Part shown: piece by piece, positions 1-7,664 of the stretch
Position numbering within the stretch: position 1 is the stretch's first letter
Layout: each line of letters opens with the position of its first letter
Assembly (NCBI GenBank): GCA_021545665.1
Contig: JAJRTX010000082.1
Coordinates: forward strand, 1 to 37,587
Direction: 5' to 3'
From: Zetaproteobacteria bacterium
GTDB taxonomy: Bacteria; Pseudomonadota; Zetaproteobacteria; Mariprofundales; Mariprofundaceae
Length of the DNA stretch: 37,587 bases
Translations under genes and position numbers: made by a program
Notes under the pieces: generated by a model
Told to the model about the DNA's origin: nothing
The model's input: only the letters and a program-made list of their open reading frames with translations
Databases searched by the model: none

Positions 1-197
1 ACGATAGGTTTTTTGAAAGGAAAGTCAGCGATACGGATATTTCGAGAATATTTGCAAGTAAAGCGGAATTTCACAGGGCGCCATTTTTGGGCGAGAGGAT
101 ATTGTGTGAGTACGGTTGGATTAGATGAAGGAAATACATAAAGAACCAAGAGGCGGAAGAGAAGCGCCAGGAACAGATGAGGCTGGCAGGACTCTGA
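1..197 (+). pseudogene. tnpA: IS200/IS605-family transposase TnpA, C-terminal remnant with frameshift
   Basis: The first frame, open from the window edge to about position 129, encodes a typical IS200 TnpA C-terminal region. It includes GFLKGKSAIRI, then NFTGRHFWARGY and VSTVGLDE. That frame stops at 148-150 after DEGNT. The expected final helix, RKYIKNQE and the tail to LAGL, is encoded in another frame from about 129 to the stop at 195-197. In the family, the catalytic tyrosine and a metal-coordinating glutamine four residues later sit on this helix (Y-I-K-N-Q here, Tyr codon at 135-137). A small deletion near 127-131 therefore uncouples the nucleophile from the rest of the enzyme. The N-terminal HUH part lies left of the window. 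The frame break is seen directly; loss of activity is inferred. Confidence 0.88.
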
Positions 198-210
198 GGC
201 TGTGTGTTAT

Positions 211-227
211 AGCCCCCTCCGGGGGCT
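211..227 (+). terminator. Hairpin at the 3' end of the IS200 transposase
   Basis: A 7-bp perfect stem AGCCCCC/GGGGGCT with loop TCC is followed by TTTC. It lies 13 nt after the remnant transposase stop. It resembles the transcription-terminating or structural hairpins found near IS200-family ends, and it could end tnpA transcription. Confidence 0.5.
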
Positions 228-235
228 TTCATCAT

Positions 236-256
236 ACCACCCGCTCTGCGGGTGGT
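236..256 (+). repeat. IS200/IS605 right-end subterminal hairpin
   Basis: A perfect 9-bp inverted repeat, ACCACCCGC/GCGGGTGGT with loop TCT, lies at the boundary with the downstream gene. In IS200/IS605 elements a subterminal hairpin like this is the TnpA recognition structure, and strand cleavage happens a short distance 3' of it. The GTG at 252, first possible start of the next reading frame, falls inside this stem. Confidence 0.7.
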
Positions 257-1442
257 TGCTGATTGGGATAAATTTATTATACTGGCATTTAAGAATGAAG
301 TTATTCCAATGCTATATCCAGCATTAAAAGATTATGGAAGATACAATATACCAACCGATATCCTCAATTTTATTCGTAATCGATATGAGCGCAATGCAAG
401 ACGTAATGAGGTCTTGTGCCGTGAGTTGTTACGATTAAATGAGTTATTTATAATTAATGGTATTCAGATTATTAACTATAAGGGGCCTGAAACAGCCTGT
501 AGAACCAGGGTGGATACCAAAAAGTGCCAGTTTAATGATTTGGATTTTTTGATTCATAGGGGGCAGGAAAAAAATGTAAAGGAATTATTGCAAGTAGCAG
601 GATATCGGCAGGTGGGTGAGGAGAATAAGTATAGCAAGGACTATAAATTTATACTGGAGAAAGACAAGAATGGAAAGCCTCCTCTCGTGTCATTACCGCA
701 GGATGTTGAAGAATACAGGGAGATTATAGTTGAACCCCATTTGTATCTAACAGAATACAGACTGCCAATATCGATTGATTACGAAGCGTTTTGGCAACGG
801 AGACAATATCATTATTTTATGGGGAAGTTTCTGCCATCATTTTCTGAAAATGACCTTTTGTTTATTCTTTGTATCGCTGGGTGTAAATCAAACTGGAAGA
901 ACTTGAAGCTTATCAACCATGTTGCAAGGCTGGTTAGGTACATCCCTGAAATAAACATTGATCTTTGCATGAAGTTTGCGCGTGATTCTGGTGGTGAGAG
1001 AATGTTAATGATGGGGATATTGCTTGCCAGAGAATTATTAAAGGTAGATGTTTTTCCTGATGTGTTATCTTATGCGAAATCTGATGTTGAATTGGCAAAG
1101 CAGGCTGAGATAATTGTTAGAAATCGTTCGCGGAGTATTTCCAGGCAGTCTGAATCGTATTCATTTGCCTGGAAATACTCTGCTCAGATTAAAGAAACTC
1201 TGGACCATCCAAAAGACAGAATCATATATGTATGGAGAACAGTAACATTACCTTATCCTATACATAGAAAGCACATTCCTTTGCCGCAGTTCCTGCATGT
1301 ATTGTATTTCATCATAGTCCCAATGCACGACTATTTATTGATGCCAGCAGTAAAGTTATGTAAGAAGATATTCTATGGTGAAAGTATGAGGGAAAATCCT
1401 ATCCAGTTAGCGTTACAGAAGTACAGGGAAAATAACAAGTAG
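252..1442 (+). CDS. Nucleotidyltransferase family protein (PF14907/NTP_transf_5-like), 5' end replaced by IS DNA
   Basis: The reading frame gives up to 396 residues if translation starts at GTG 252. Motifs match the NTP_transf_5 group often found in polysaccharide clusters. One is YKGPETACR (residues ~77-85), corresponding to the usual lKG. The other is FNDLDFLIHRGQ, an acidic DxD-type pair typical of the nucleotidyltransferase fold. Family members normally have several dozen residues before the equivalent of the DWDKFIILAF stretch; here that stretch follows IS hairpin sequence almost at once, so the native N-terminus and start are missing. The GTG lies in the IS stem and no convincing ribosome-binding site precedes it. 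Even if translated, the protein lacks its usual N-terminal part. The biochemical substrate of the family is not established. Truncation is inferred from family architecture plus the adjoining IS end. Confidence 0.7.
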   Translation: MVADWDKFIILAFKNEVIPMLYPALKDYGRYNIPTDILNFIRNRYERNARRNEVLCRELLRLNELFIINGIQIINYKGPETACRTRVDTKKCQFNDLDFLIHRGQEKNVKELLQVAGYRQVGEENKYSKDYKFILEKDKNGKPPLVSLPQDVEEYREIIVEPHLYLTEYRLPISIDYEAFWQRRQYHYFMGKFLPSFSENDLLFILCIAGCKSNWKNLKLINHVARLVRYIPEINIDLCMKFARDSGGERMLMMGILLARELLKVDVFPDVLSYAKSDVELAKQAEIIVRNRSRSISRQSESYSFAWKYSAQIKETLDHPKDRIIYVWRTVTLPYPIHRKHIPLPQFLHVLYFIIVPMHDYLLMPAVKLCKKIFYGESMRENPIQLALQKYRENNK

Positions 1443-1763
1443 AGAAGATGGTTCTGAAAGCTTATATTAAGAAAAATATTAGAATTAGCTTCTCTTGATA
1501 ATAGCCTAAAGAAACCGCGTGGTTTGAATTGTTCCGTGTTGATTCATAGTGACCTGCTTTGTTATCTTCCAAAATGATCATGATAGGTATATTAGTTTGT
1601 ATGGAAGCACGATCTATAGTTAGATTAAGTGGTCATTGCTATAGCAAAGAAGATGGTGTGTGATAGCAGGATATATTGCGAATAGAAGTCAGTGATCCCT
1701 TGGGATGCTGAAAAATACTTGGTTGTTAAAAGAATTATAAATAATATTGCTGTGATAAATTCA
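1443..1763. other. Intergenic region, 321 nt, no gene recognised
   Basis: AT-rich spacer between the truncated nucleotidyltransferase and the first glycosyltransferase. The only structure noticed is a small hairpin AAACC-GCGT-GGTTT at 1512-1525. No transfer RNA, clear terminator U-tract or convincing promoter was found. A GTG at 1692 is in frame with the next gene, but the 24 residues it would add do not look like the glycosyltransferase N-terminus. Confidence 0.4.
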
Positions 1764-2972
1764 ATGAATATTACATATCTTCTGGATACTTTTCCTGTCA
1801 TCTCGGAGACCTTTATTGTTAGAGAAATAATGGAATTAAAAAAACAGGGGTACAGGGTAAATATATTTTCCAAATCCAGGCGCGAAGACGAGATTGTTCA
1901 TTCTGATTCGAAAAGTATCATGCAGGATGTATGCTACCTGTCGTCTCTAAAGCTAGAGACATCAAAACTAAAGTTGATATCATATCATCTATACTGTTTA
2001 TTAATACGCCCTGCTAAGTATATTTCGGCTGCTTATATTGCAGTTAAGGGCGGCCGTAGAATATTCCATATGTTTTCATGGTCTGCCTGTTACGCTTATA
2101 AATTAAAGGCCCTAAATACTAAGCATATTCATGCTCATTTTGCTCTGGATGGTTGTACATATGCCATGTTTTCTTCTCTGCTTTCTGGAATCCCGTATAG
2201 CTTCACAGTCCATGCCCATGATATATTTTTACCAGAAAAATCGCTGGTTGAAGAAGAGAAGTTTTATAGAGCAAAATTTATAGCTTCTATTTCTCTCTAC
2301 AATAAAAATTACTTGTTAAGAAAATATAATGATCTGGACGCAAATAAAATAAAAATCATTCATTGTGGTGTTGATGTTGCAACAATAGCTGCGCCAATCA
2401 GGGTTAAGAATAGCAAATTCAAGATAGTGGCTACCGGGAGGCTGGTTGAGCAAAAAGGTTTTATTTATCTTGTTCAGGCTTGCAGGATATTATCCGAGAA
2501 GACAGGTGTTGCTTTTACCTGTGAAATAATAGGTGATGGTGAAAGGCGCCAAGAATTATCCAGCGCAATAAAAGATTATGGGCTGGAAAAATTTGTGTTC
2601 TTACTAGGCGCTCTGGAGCAGAGTGCTGTTATGAGAAATCTCAATAGTGCAGATGTCTTTGTCTTGCCATGTATCGTTGAGAAGCGCGGAACAATGGATG
2701 GGATTCCAGTCGCATTAATGGAGGCAATGGCGATGAAAATCCCCGTTATTTCAACGAAGGTATCTGGCATACCAGAGTTGATAAATGATGGTGGTGGTTT
2801 GTTAGTAGAGCCAGAGGATTCAGGTGGTTTGGCAGCAGCAATAGAGGAGATTATGACCTTATCTGAAAGTGAGAGGACAGAGCAGGGAATGCAGGGCCGA
2901 AAAACTATTGAGACTGCTTTTAATCTTGGAAAAGAGGTGAGAAAACTTGCGCTTCTATTTAATGCTATATAA
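1764..2972 (+). CDS. Glycosyltransferase family 4 (WcaL-like)
   Basis: A 402-residue retaining GT-B enzyme expected at the cytoplasmic face of the inner membrane, adding a sugar from a nucleotide donor to a lipid-linked oligosaccharide. The N-terminus MNITYLLDTFPVISETFI is typical of the colanic-acid WcaL-type GT4 group, which is why ATG 1764 is preferred over GTG 1692. Further landmarks are HAHFA and VHAHDIF in the N-terminal Rossmann domain. The donor-binding C-terminal domain shows VATGRLVEQKG, IIGDGERR and DGIPVALMEAMAM...SGIPEL, which holds the E-x7-E type signature. No strong Shine-Dalgarno is visible. It is the first intact gene of the plus-strand assembly block. Donor and acceptor cannot be read from sequence. 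Confidence 0.9.
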   Translation: MNITYLLDTFPVISETFIVREIMELKKQGYRVNIFSKSRREDEIVHSDSKSIMQDVCYLSSLKLETSKLKLISYHLYCLLIRPAKYISAAYIAVKGGRRIFHMFSWSACYAYKLKALNTKHIHAHFALDGCTYAMFSSLLSGIPYSFTVHAHDIFLPEKSLVEEEKFYRAKFIASISLYNKNYLLRKYNDLDANKIKIIHCGVDVATIAAPIRVKNSKFKIVATGRLVEQKGFIYLVQACRILSEKTGVAFTCEIIGDGERRQELSSAIKDYGLEKFVFLLGALEQSAVMRNLNSADVFVLPCIVEKRGTMDGIPVALMEAMAMKIPVISTKVSGIPELINDGGGLLVEPEDSGGLAAAIEEIMTLSESERTEQGMQGRKTIETAFNLGKEVRKLALLFNAI

Positions 2973-3092
2973 ATATGTAGTAATGATACTTCCATTCCTG
3001 AAATATATTATGTGGAGCCGATTTAGTGGGGCGAAGTGGTTGTCAGGAGTTATGTCTGTGCCCACAAGGTTGGAAAGAAGCAGGAAAAGTAT

Positions 3093-3233
3093 ATGAAGCC
3101 CATATTATTAATATGGCATGTTGGGCGACTTCCCGCCCTATTGAAAGGGAGCTTCCACAAAATTTCCACGATGTATAGGTCCCATATGGTGGGCATTGGC
3201 ACAGTCCTGTATTTATCTCAGGCAGGGGCGTAA
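3093..3233 (+). CDS. Possible small protein of 46 residues, unrecognised
   Basis: An ATG at 3093 is preceded by AGGA at a plausible distance and opens a 46-codon frame ending 7 nt before the next glycosyltransferase start. The peptide begins MKPILLIWHVGRLPALLKG and matches no family I recognise; it is mildly basic with hydrophobic ends. It occupies most of the otherwise empty 268-nt spacer 2973-3240. It could be a real small protein, a translational leader for the next gene, or chance. Composition gives no independent support, so confidence is low. Confidence 0.2.
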   Translation: MKPILLIWHVGRLPALLKGSFHKISTMYRSHMVGIGTVLYLSQAGA

Positions 3234-3240
3234 GCATAAA

Positions 3241-4185
3241 ATGTCGAGACCGCTAATATCAATAGTTATCTGTAGCTATAACAGATCGAAACTATTGCCA
3301 CAAACTCTAGCCACTGTATTAGAGCAGACATACCAACCTGTTGAAATAGTTTTTCTTGATGACGGATCGACAGACGATACTGCTCAATTGATTGCCTCCT
3401 ATGGCGATAAAATACGTTATTACCGACAGGATAATCAGGGTATTGCAATCAGCAGAACCAATGCCTGCAAAGTTGCAAAAGGTGAGTACATAGCTTTTCT
3501 AGATGATGATGATCTTATGCCGCCTGATAGAATTTCTGTGCTTTATCAATCTCTACGTGATTTTCCCAGTGCTGTTTTAGCAGTAGGGAATTTTTCTGTT
3601 ATTAGTGTCGATGACATGCTGGAAGATGTCAGGGAATTATTTTTTGATGCGAATGAAAAAAAGAAGGTACCATGTCTTATTGAAGACGGATACGCAGCCA
3701 TACTGTGGCCAAGGGTACCTGCAGCACCACATACAACCCTCTTCAAAAAAGTAGATGGAGATAAAATTGGTTGGTTTGATCATCATTTTCGCTATGGTGG
3801 GGAAGATAAAGATTTTTTTTCAAGGCTTGCGAAGTTAGGCCCCATAGTGCATGTGCCTCAGACTATCTCCCTGTACCGTCGTGGACATGATTCTATAACT
3901 GCAAATAATTCAAGCCTGGAATTTGCAAAGATTATGCTATTCGAAAAGCATATAAAGTTACTAAGTGCTAGTGATGGAAAATTATACAGGAGATTACAGC
4001 AGCGCATATTAAAATCACTATTAGACATCAGTTGCCATAGAGCGTTGGGTGAGCCATTGCCTGTATTTATCCCAGAAGACTATGAGCAAGAAACCCTGTT
4101 ATTACTAAACCCTAAGTACAAAATAAAGTACCTGTATAACCGATTGATCAAGCTTCCCATTTTGGAGAAGCTAATGAAATTATAA
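3241..4185 (+). CDS. Glycosyltransferase family 2
   Basis: A 314-residue inverting GT-A enzyme, predicted cytosolic or membrane-associated. The start at ATG 3241 places PLISIVICSYNRSKLL at the N-terminus as usual for GT2; an upstream GTG would add 15 unconserved residues. Donor-binding landmarks are FLDDGSTDDT (residues ~38-47) and YIAFLDDDDLMPP (near residue 85), the metal/UDP-binding DxD-type motif. GGEDKDFFSRL further on matches the family's acidic ED region containing the likely catalytic base. No membrane segments are evident. It lies between a GT4 and a second GT2 on the same strand. The sugar transferred is unknown. Confidence 0.92.
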   Translation: MSRPLISIVICSYNRSKLLPQTLATVLEQTYQPVEIVFLDDGSTDDTAQLIASYGDKIRYYRQDNQGIAISRTNACKVAKGEYIAFLDDDDLMPPDRISVLYQSLRDFPSAVLAVGNFSVISVDDMLEDVRELFFDANEKKKVPCLIEDGYAAILWPRVPAAPHTTLFKKVDGDKIGWFDHHFRYGGEDKDFFSRLAKLGPIVHVPQTISLYRRGHDSITANNSSLEFAKIMLFEKHIKLLSASDGKLYRRLQQRILKSLLDISCHRALGEPLPVFIPEDYEQETLLLLNPKYKIKYLYNRLIKLPILEKLMKL

Positions 4186-4238
4186 TAGAGTACCAGGTTC
4201 AATGATATGCAGTACGTATTCCTTTTTATGAGCGCGCC

Positions 4239-5201
4239 ATGATAAAAGAAAAACAGCCACTTATTACTATTGCAATACCCACTTATAACAGGGGAGGTTC
4301 CTTTCTTAGGGATGCGCTATCATGTGCCCTGAATCAATCCTACAAGAACATTGAAATATTAGTAGCAGATAATTGTTCTCCTGATAATACAGAAGAAATT
4401 ATGCGGGGCATATCTGATCCAAGATTACGGTATATTAGGCATAAAAAAAACATCGGGGCAAACAACAATTTTAATTATTGCATTAATGAAGCACGGGGAG
4501 ATTATTTGCTCCTGTTGCTTGATGATGATTTAATTGATGATGATTTTATTGTGACATGTCTAGAGGCAGTTAACTACGAAACTCATTATGGCATTATTAG
4601 GACGGGCACACGAATTATCAATAAACAGGGAGATATCATTGTCGAAAGAGAAAACTCTGCGCAAGGACTATCAACTAAAGAACTTTATCTGGCATGGTTT
4701 GACAATAGAATAACCATGTATGTATGTAGCACGTTATTCAATACAAAAAATCTGCGTGAAGTAGGTGGGTTTTTGTCTGGACATAACCTGTTTCAGGATG
4801 TCATTGCTGAAACAAAAATCATCACAAAGTTTGAGCGATTTGATATCAAATCAGTTAAAGCCAGCTTTAGGTTACATGATACAAATATGGGTGGTAGTGC
4901 CGAAGTAGTCGCATGGTGTGAAGATAGCCTGGAGTTATTGAGTTGCATATTATATGCAGTCGGTGAAGATGATGCTGTCTTTAAAATGCGTGCTAAGTCC
5001 TTTCTATGCAGGATGAACTATACTCATGCAGCCAAAATAGATTCGCATATAAAACGTATATATACATACATGAAAGTAGCCTGGATGTTCGACTATAGCC
5101 ACTCAGTACTGCAATTTATTTATAAGAACGATATACGACCATTCTTACGTAACACAAAGAAACGTTTCAGGTCAGTATTGCCCAGCTCTACTTATCTTTA
5201 G
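4239..5201 (+). CDS. Glycosyltransferase family 2
   Basis: A 320-residue GT-A glycosyltransferase. The N-terminus PLITIAIPTYNRGG begins the nucleotide-binding fold. VADNCSPDNTEEI is the first acidic motif, and LLLLDDDLIDDDF (near residues 90-102) carries the DxD-type metal site. The ATG at 4239 has a short GAG six bases upstream. It follows the previous GT2 by 53 nt on the same strand and is probably co-transcribed. Its 3' end converges on the opposite-strand acyltransferase, with only 63 nt between them and no convincing terminator. Acceptor and donor are undetermined. Confidence 0.92.
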   Translation: MIKEKQPLITIAIPTYNRGGSFLRDALSCALNQSYKNIEILVADNCSPDNTEEIMRGISDPRLRYIRHKKNIGANNNFNYCINEARGDYLLLLLDDDLIDDDFIVTCLEAVNYETHYGIIRTGTRIINKQGDIIVERENSAQGLSTKELYLAWFDNRITMYVCSTLFNTKNLREVGGFLSGHNLFQDVIAETKIITKFERFDIKSVKASFRLHDTNMGGSAEVVAWCEDSLELLSCILYAVGEDDAVFKMRAKSFLCRMNYTHAAKIDSHIKRIYTYMKVAWMFDYSHSVLQFIYKNDIRPFLRNTKKRFRSVLPSSTYL

Positions 5202-5264
5202 AGGGCTATAATAGTCATCTAGCGCTTGATAAAAAGTGCGCTCACTTGTATACGTAGTATTGTC

Positions 5265-5981
5265 TTATTGTGCCGCTGTCAGATCAGCCCTCATTTTTAC
5301 TACGCGTGCTGGGTTTCCGACTGCAATCCCTCCAGGGGGAATGTTCTTTGTAACTACTGCACCTGCTCCTACCACTGCGCCAGTACCAATTCGGACTCCA
5401 CTAAGAATGATTGCACCCGTGCCAATCCATGCCTCGTCTTCAATTATGATTGGGCCACGTGAATTTAGTGGCTGTGATCGTATCGGTATGTCTGCTGATA
5501 TGCCATGATCGTAGGAGTAAAAGGAGCAGTTCGCTGCGATCATAACATGGTGTCCAATCTCAATAGGCTCCATATATGCGTTGAACTGGCAGCGTGGGTG
5601 GATGCTGGAATAATTACCTATGCTGAAGCCCGCACCTTCTCCTGTTTCGATAATCGTATCACGATAGATGCGGACATTATCTCCAATATTGACTGGTCCG
5701 CCGGCATGGTTCCTGAATATCAGGCAGCGGTCATCGATGAATACATTATTACCTAACTCCATTGCATCATGATAAACTTCCGTTTTTGCGGAGATGTAGC
5801 CCTTCTTAAAGATCGTTGCGAGACGTTCACGGAGGTAATGGGGGGGGGTAGATAATGCGGCTATGTGCGTAGCAATGCGGCCCAGTATAGAGCGGCCGGA
5901 AAGTCGCATCCAGAAACGTATCCAGCGCTTTTTCAATCGACCGCCATTTGATGGCGAATATTTTAAGGATTCTTTCGTCAT
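5265..5981 (-). CDS. Acyltransferase, left-handed beta-helix hexapeptide family (WbbJ/Maa-like)
   Basis: A 238-residue protein from ATG 5981. A TTG at 6083 would add 34 basic residues without family resemblance. An N-terminal basic/amphipathic stretch is followed by repeated hexapeptide turns, visible as NIGDNVRIYRDT, SIGNYSSIHPR, EIGHHVMIAANC, IIEDEAWIGTGA and RIGTGAVVGAGAVV. It ends with the standard NIPPGGIAVGNPARVV. Members transfer acetyl or another acyl group from CoA to sugar hydroxyls; YSYDHG supplies the conserved histidine expected to act as base. Likely role: O-acetylation of the polysaccharide repeat unit. It is the only minus-strand gene among the plus-strand assembly genes, so it has its own promoter or was inserted later. 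Confidence 0.9.
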   Translation of the reverse strand: MTKESLKYSPSNGGRLKKRWIRFWMRLSGRSILGRIATHIAALSTPPHYLRERLATIFKKGYISAKTEVYHDAMELGNNVFIDDRCLIFRNHAGGPVNIGDNVRIYRDTIIETGEGAGFSIGNYSSIHPRCQFNAYMEPIEIGHHVMIAANCSFYSYDHGISADIPIRSQPLNSRGPIIIEDEAWIGTGAIILSGVRIGTGAVVGAGAVVTKNIPPGGIAVGNPARVVKMRADLTAAQ

Positions 5982-6218
5982 TTTGTGCTGCTGAGGCTTA
6001 TCTTTAGACCCCTGTTTCCTGTTCTTAAATTTCCCTGGTATCTGCCGATAAGATAGACAATGCAATTGGGTTTTTCTAGGCAAAACCTATTTAAATGAAC
6101 TGCATTACCATGCCAATGACTAATATGTTTTATAATATGAAAAGAGTCAAGGCCCGGAAGCCTGTGCTTTCAATATTTATTCCCATTTATATATGTTTTT
6201 GAGCTCGTATAGCAACCG

Positions 6219-7475
6219 ATGGAAAAAGCTAAAGATGCATGGAGCAACATGGTCATATACTTGATGATTAGCAAAGAAAAGCATCGTCTCAACAACCGAG
6301 TAAGGATGCTACCATCGTTGATTAGAGAATATGGAAAGGGTGTGCTTGTTTGCTCAGGGAATGATGATGTTGATCCTGACTGCATCACCATCAAGCCTTA
6401 TCCAAATCCTGCTGGAATATTAAGGGTGATTGGCTTAAATAATCTCAAGAGAGATTTGGAAAAATATCTCTTTTTTCCCTCGACAAAAATTCTCTATGTG
6501 CTTAAGGCTAACAAGAAATTAGAGAGGTCAATCTCAAAAGATTTTCAGACATGTAATAAAGTACTATTGATTTCATGTGTTCCTAGACACGATATATGCC
6601 TGACAGGATTGTATCTAAAACAACGTTTCCCTGCGCTTAAGTGGATAATTGACTGGCAGGATCTATGGAGTTATGACGAGAGCTATTTTAATCGTATACC
6701 TGCAGTGCACAAGCAGCGCCTTTTGAAGTTAGAACAAAAAATTCTTAAGACAGCAGACGTAAATATTACGACAAATGAACCCGCACGAAGAGTTATGATT
6801 GAAAAATATGGGGCTGAGCCAAATAGGGTGGTTGCGATAAATCATTATTATCTAGAAGAGGATTTTGACTTTAAGGGCCAGACAGTACAGAGAAAAGAGG
6901 GGCGCAGTAGGTCGTCAGTTATTAGATTAGGTTTTCTAGGGACAATGTTTAAGCCTCCTAAAGTACCGGGGCAAAGACTTATTGAGGCTGTTTATCATGC
7001 CAGAAAGAAGGGTATTGACGTCGAACTACATGTCTATGGTGATTCCTCTCCGGCAGCAAGAGAGTTAATGGAAAGTAATGATAATGAATGGTTGATATTC
7101 CATAGTGCTACATCTCATGAAGAAAGTCTGAGAGCTGTCGAGCAGTGCGATTATTTAGTTTTGCTTCTTGAAGATCTTCCAAATTCAAGGATTATCGTGC
7201 ACCAAAAACTGCCCCATTATCTGCGGATGAGGAAGCCGATTCTGGCAATTGTCCCACAGGAATCTGCAGTAGCTCAAATTATAAGAGAAACTGGATCAGG
7301 ATACGTGATTCCTTCGGAGGATGATTGGAATTTATATCTGGAAAAGATATTGCTGGACTATCAAGATGGCCGTGATGACCTGGAACGACAGGAGGATCGT
7401 ATTGAAGGGTTCTCATGGGGGAGTACATCACGTAAATGGAAGAGTTTAATTCAAGGGATCTGGGGGCAGGGGTAG
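6219..7475 (+). CDS. GT-B fold glycosyltransferase (GT4-like)
   Basis: 418 residues from ATG 6219; an internal ATG at 6249 with GGAG four bases upstream would give a protein beginning MVIYLMISKEKH and is a credible alternative. The middle contains WIIDWQDLW followed by a basic helix and ADVNITTNEPARRVM, the pattern of GT-B enzymes of exopolysaccharide loci (compare the D-RDPW region). The C-terminal Rossmann domain has LGFLGTMFKP and VELHVYGDSSP. YLVLLLEDLPNSRIIVHQKL then leads to LRMRKPILAIVP, occupying the donor-site positions of GT4. The usual E-x7-E glutamates are not obvious, so substrate chemistry is uncertain. It is divergent from the acyltransferase and is followed by a 189-nt spacer with no recognised feature. 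Confidence 0.8.
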   Translation: MEKAKDAWSNMVIYLMISKEKHRLNNRVRMLPSLIREYGKGVLVCSGNDDVDPDCITIKPYPNPAGILRVIGLNNLKRDLEKYLFFPSTKILYVLKANKKLERSISKDFQTCNKVLLISCVPRHDICLTGLYLKQRFPALKWIIDWQDLWSYDESYFNRIPAVHKQRLLKLEQKILKTADVNITTNEPARRVMIEKYGAEPNRVVAINHYYLEEDFDFKGQTVQRKEGRSRSSVIRLGFLGTMFKPPKVPGQRLIEAVYHARKKGIDVELHVYGDSSPAARELMESNDNEWLIFHSATSHEESLRAVEQCDYLVLLLEDLPNSRIIVHQKLPHYLRMRKPILAIVPQESAVAQIIRETGSGYVIPSEDDWNLYLEKILLDYQDGRDDLERQEDRIEGFSWGSTSRKWKSLIQGIWGQG

Positions 7476-7664
7476 AGTGTTAAATATTTCCTCTGCAGTG
7501 AAAAATAGTAGTGGACAACCCCAGTGTGGTTAAGAGTGCTACCAAGTGATATGTGGCAGAGTGTCGTAATGGTGCAGGCACCTATCTGCTGTTTATTAAA
7601 TAGGTTTATCTTAATTCATAATAATTATTAGCTAAAACAACCTGCAATATTATTGATAAGAATC

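Larger units (their letters stand above)
1..260 (+). mobile_element. Right end of an IS200/IS605-family insertion sequence (left part outside window)
   Basis: The segment contains the 3' end of a Y1 (HUH) transposase reading frame followed by two perfect hairpins, at 211-227 and 236-256. This is the organisation of an IS200/IS605 right end, where subterminal hairpins are recognised by TnpA as single-stranded DNA. The exact cleavage position cannot be fixed without an intact copy, so the end at ~260 is approximate. The element abuts, and apparently truncates, the nucleotidyltransferase gene to its right. The transposase frame is broken, so this copy is probably immobile unless supplied with TnpA in trans. 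Confidence 0.8.

Noticed and set aside
5226..5756. Several plus-strand reading frames opposite the acyltransferase
   Set aside because: They are shadows of the hexapeptide-repeat gene; their translations are low-complexity and match no family.
5982..6083. TTG start 34 codons upstream for the acyltransferase
   Set aside because: The added residues are basic and unlike the family N-terminus; ATG 5981 is preferred, although neither has a strong ribosome-binding site.
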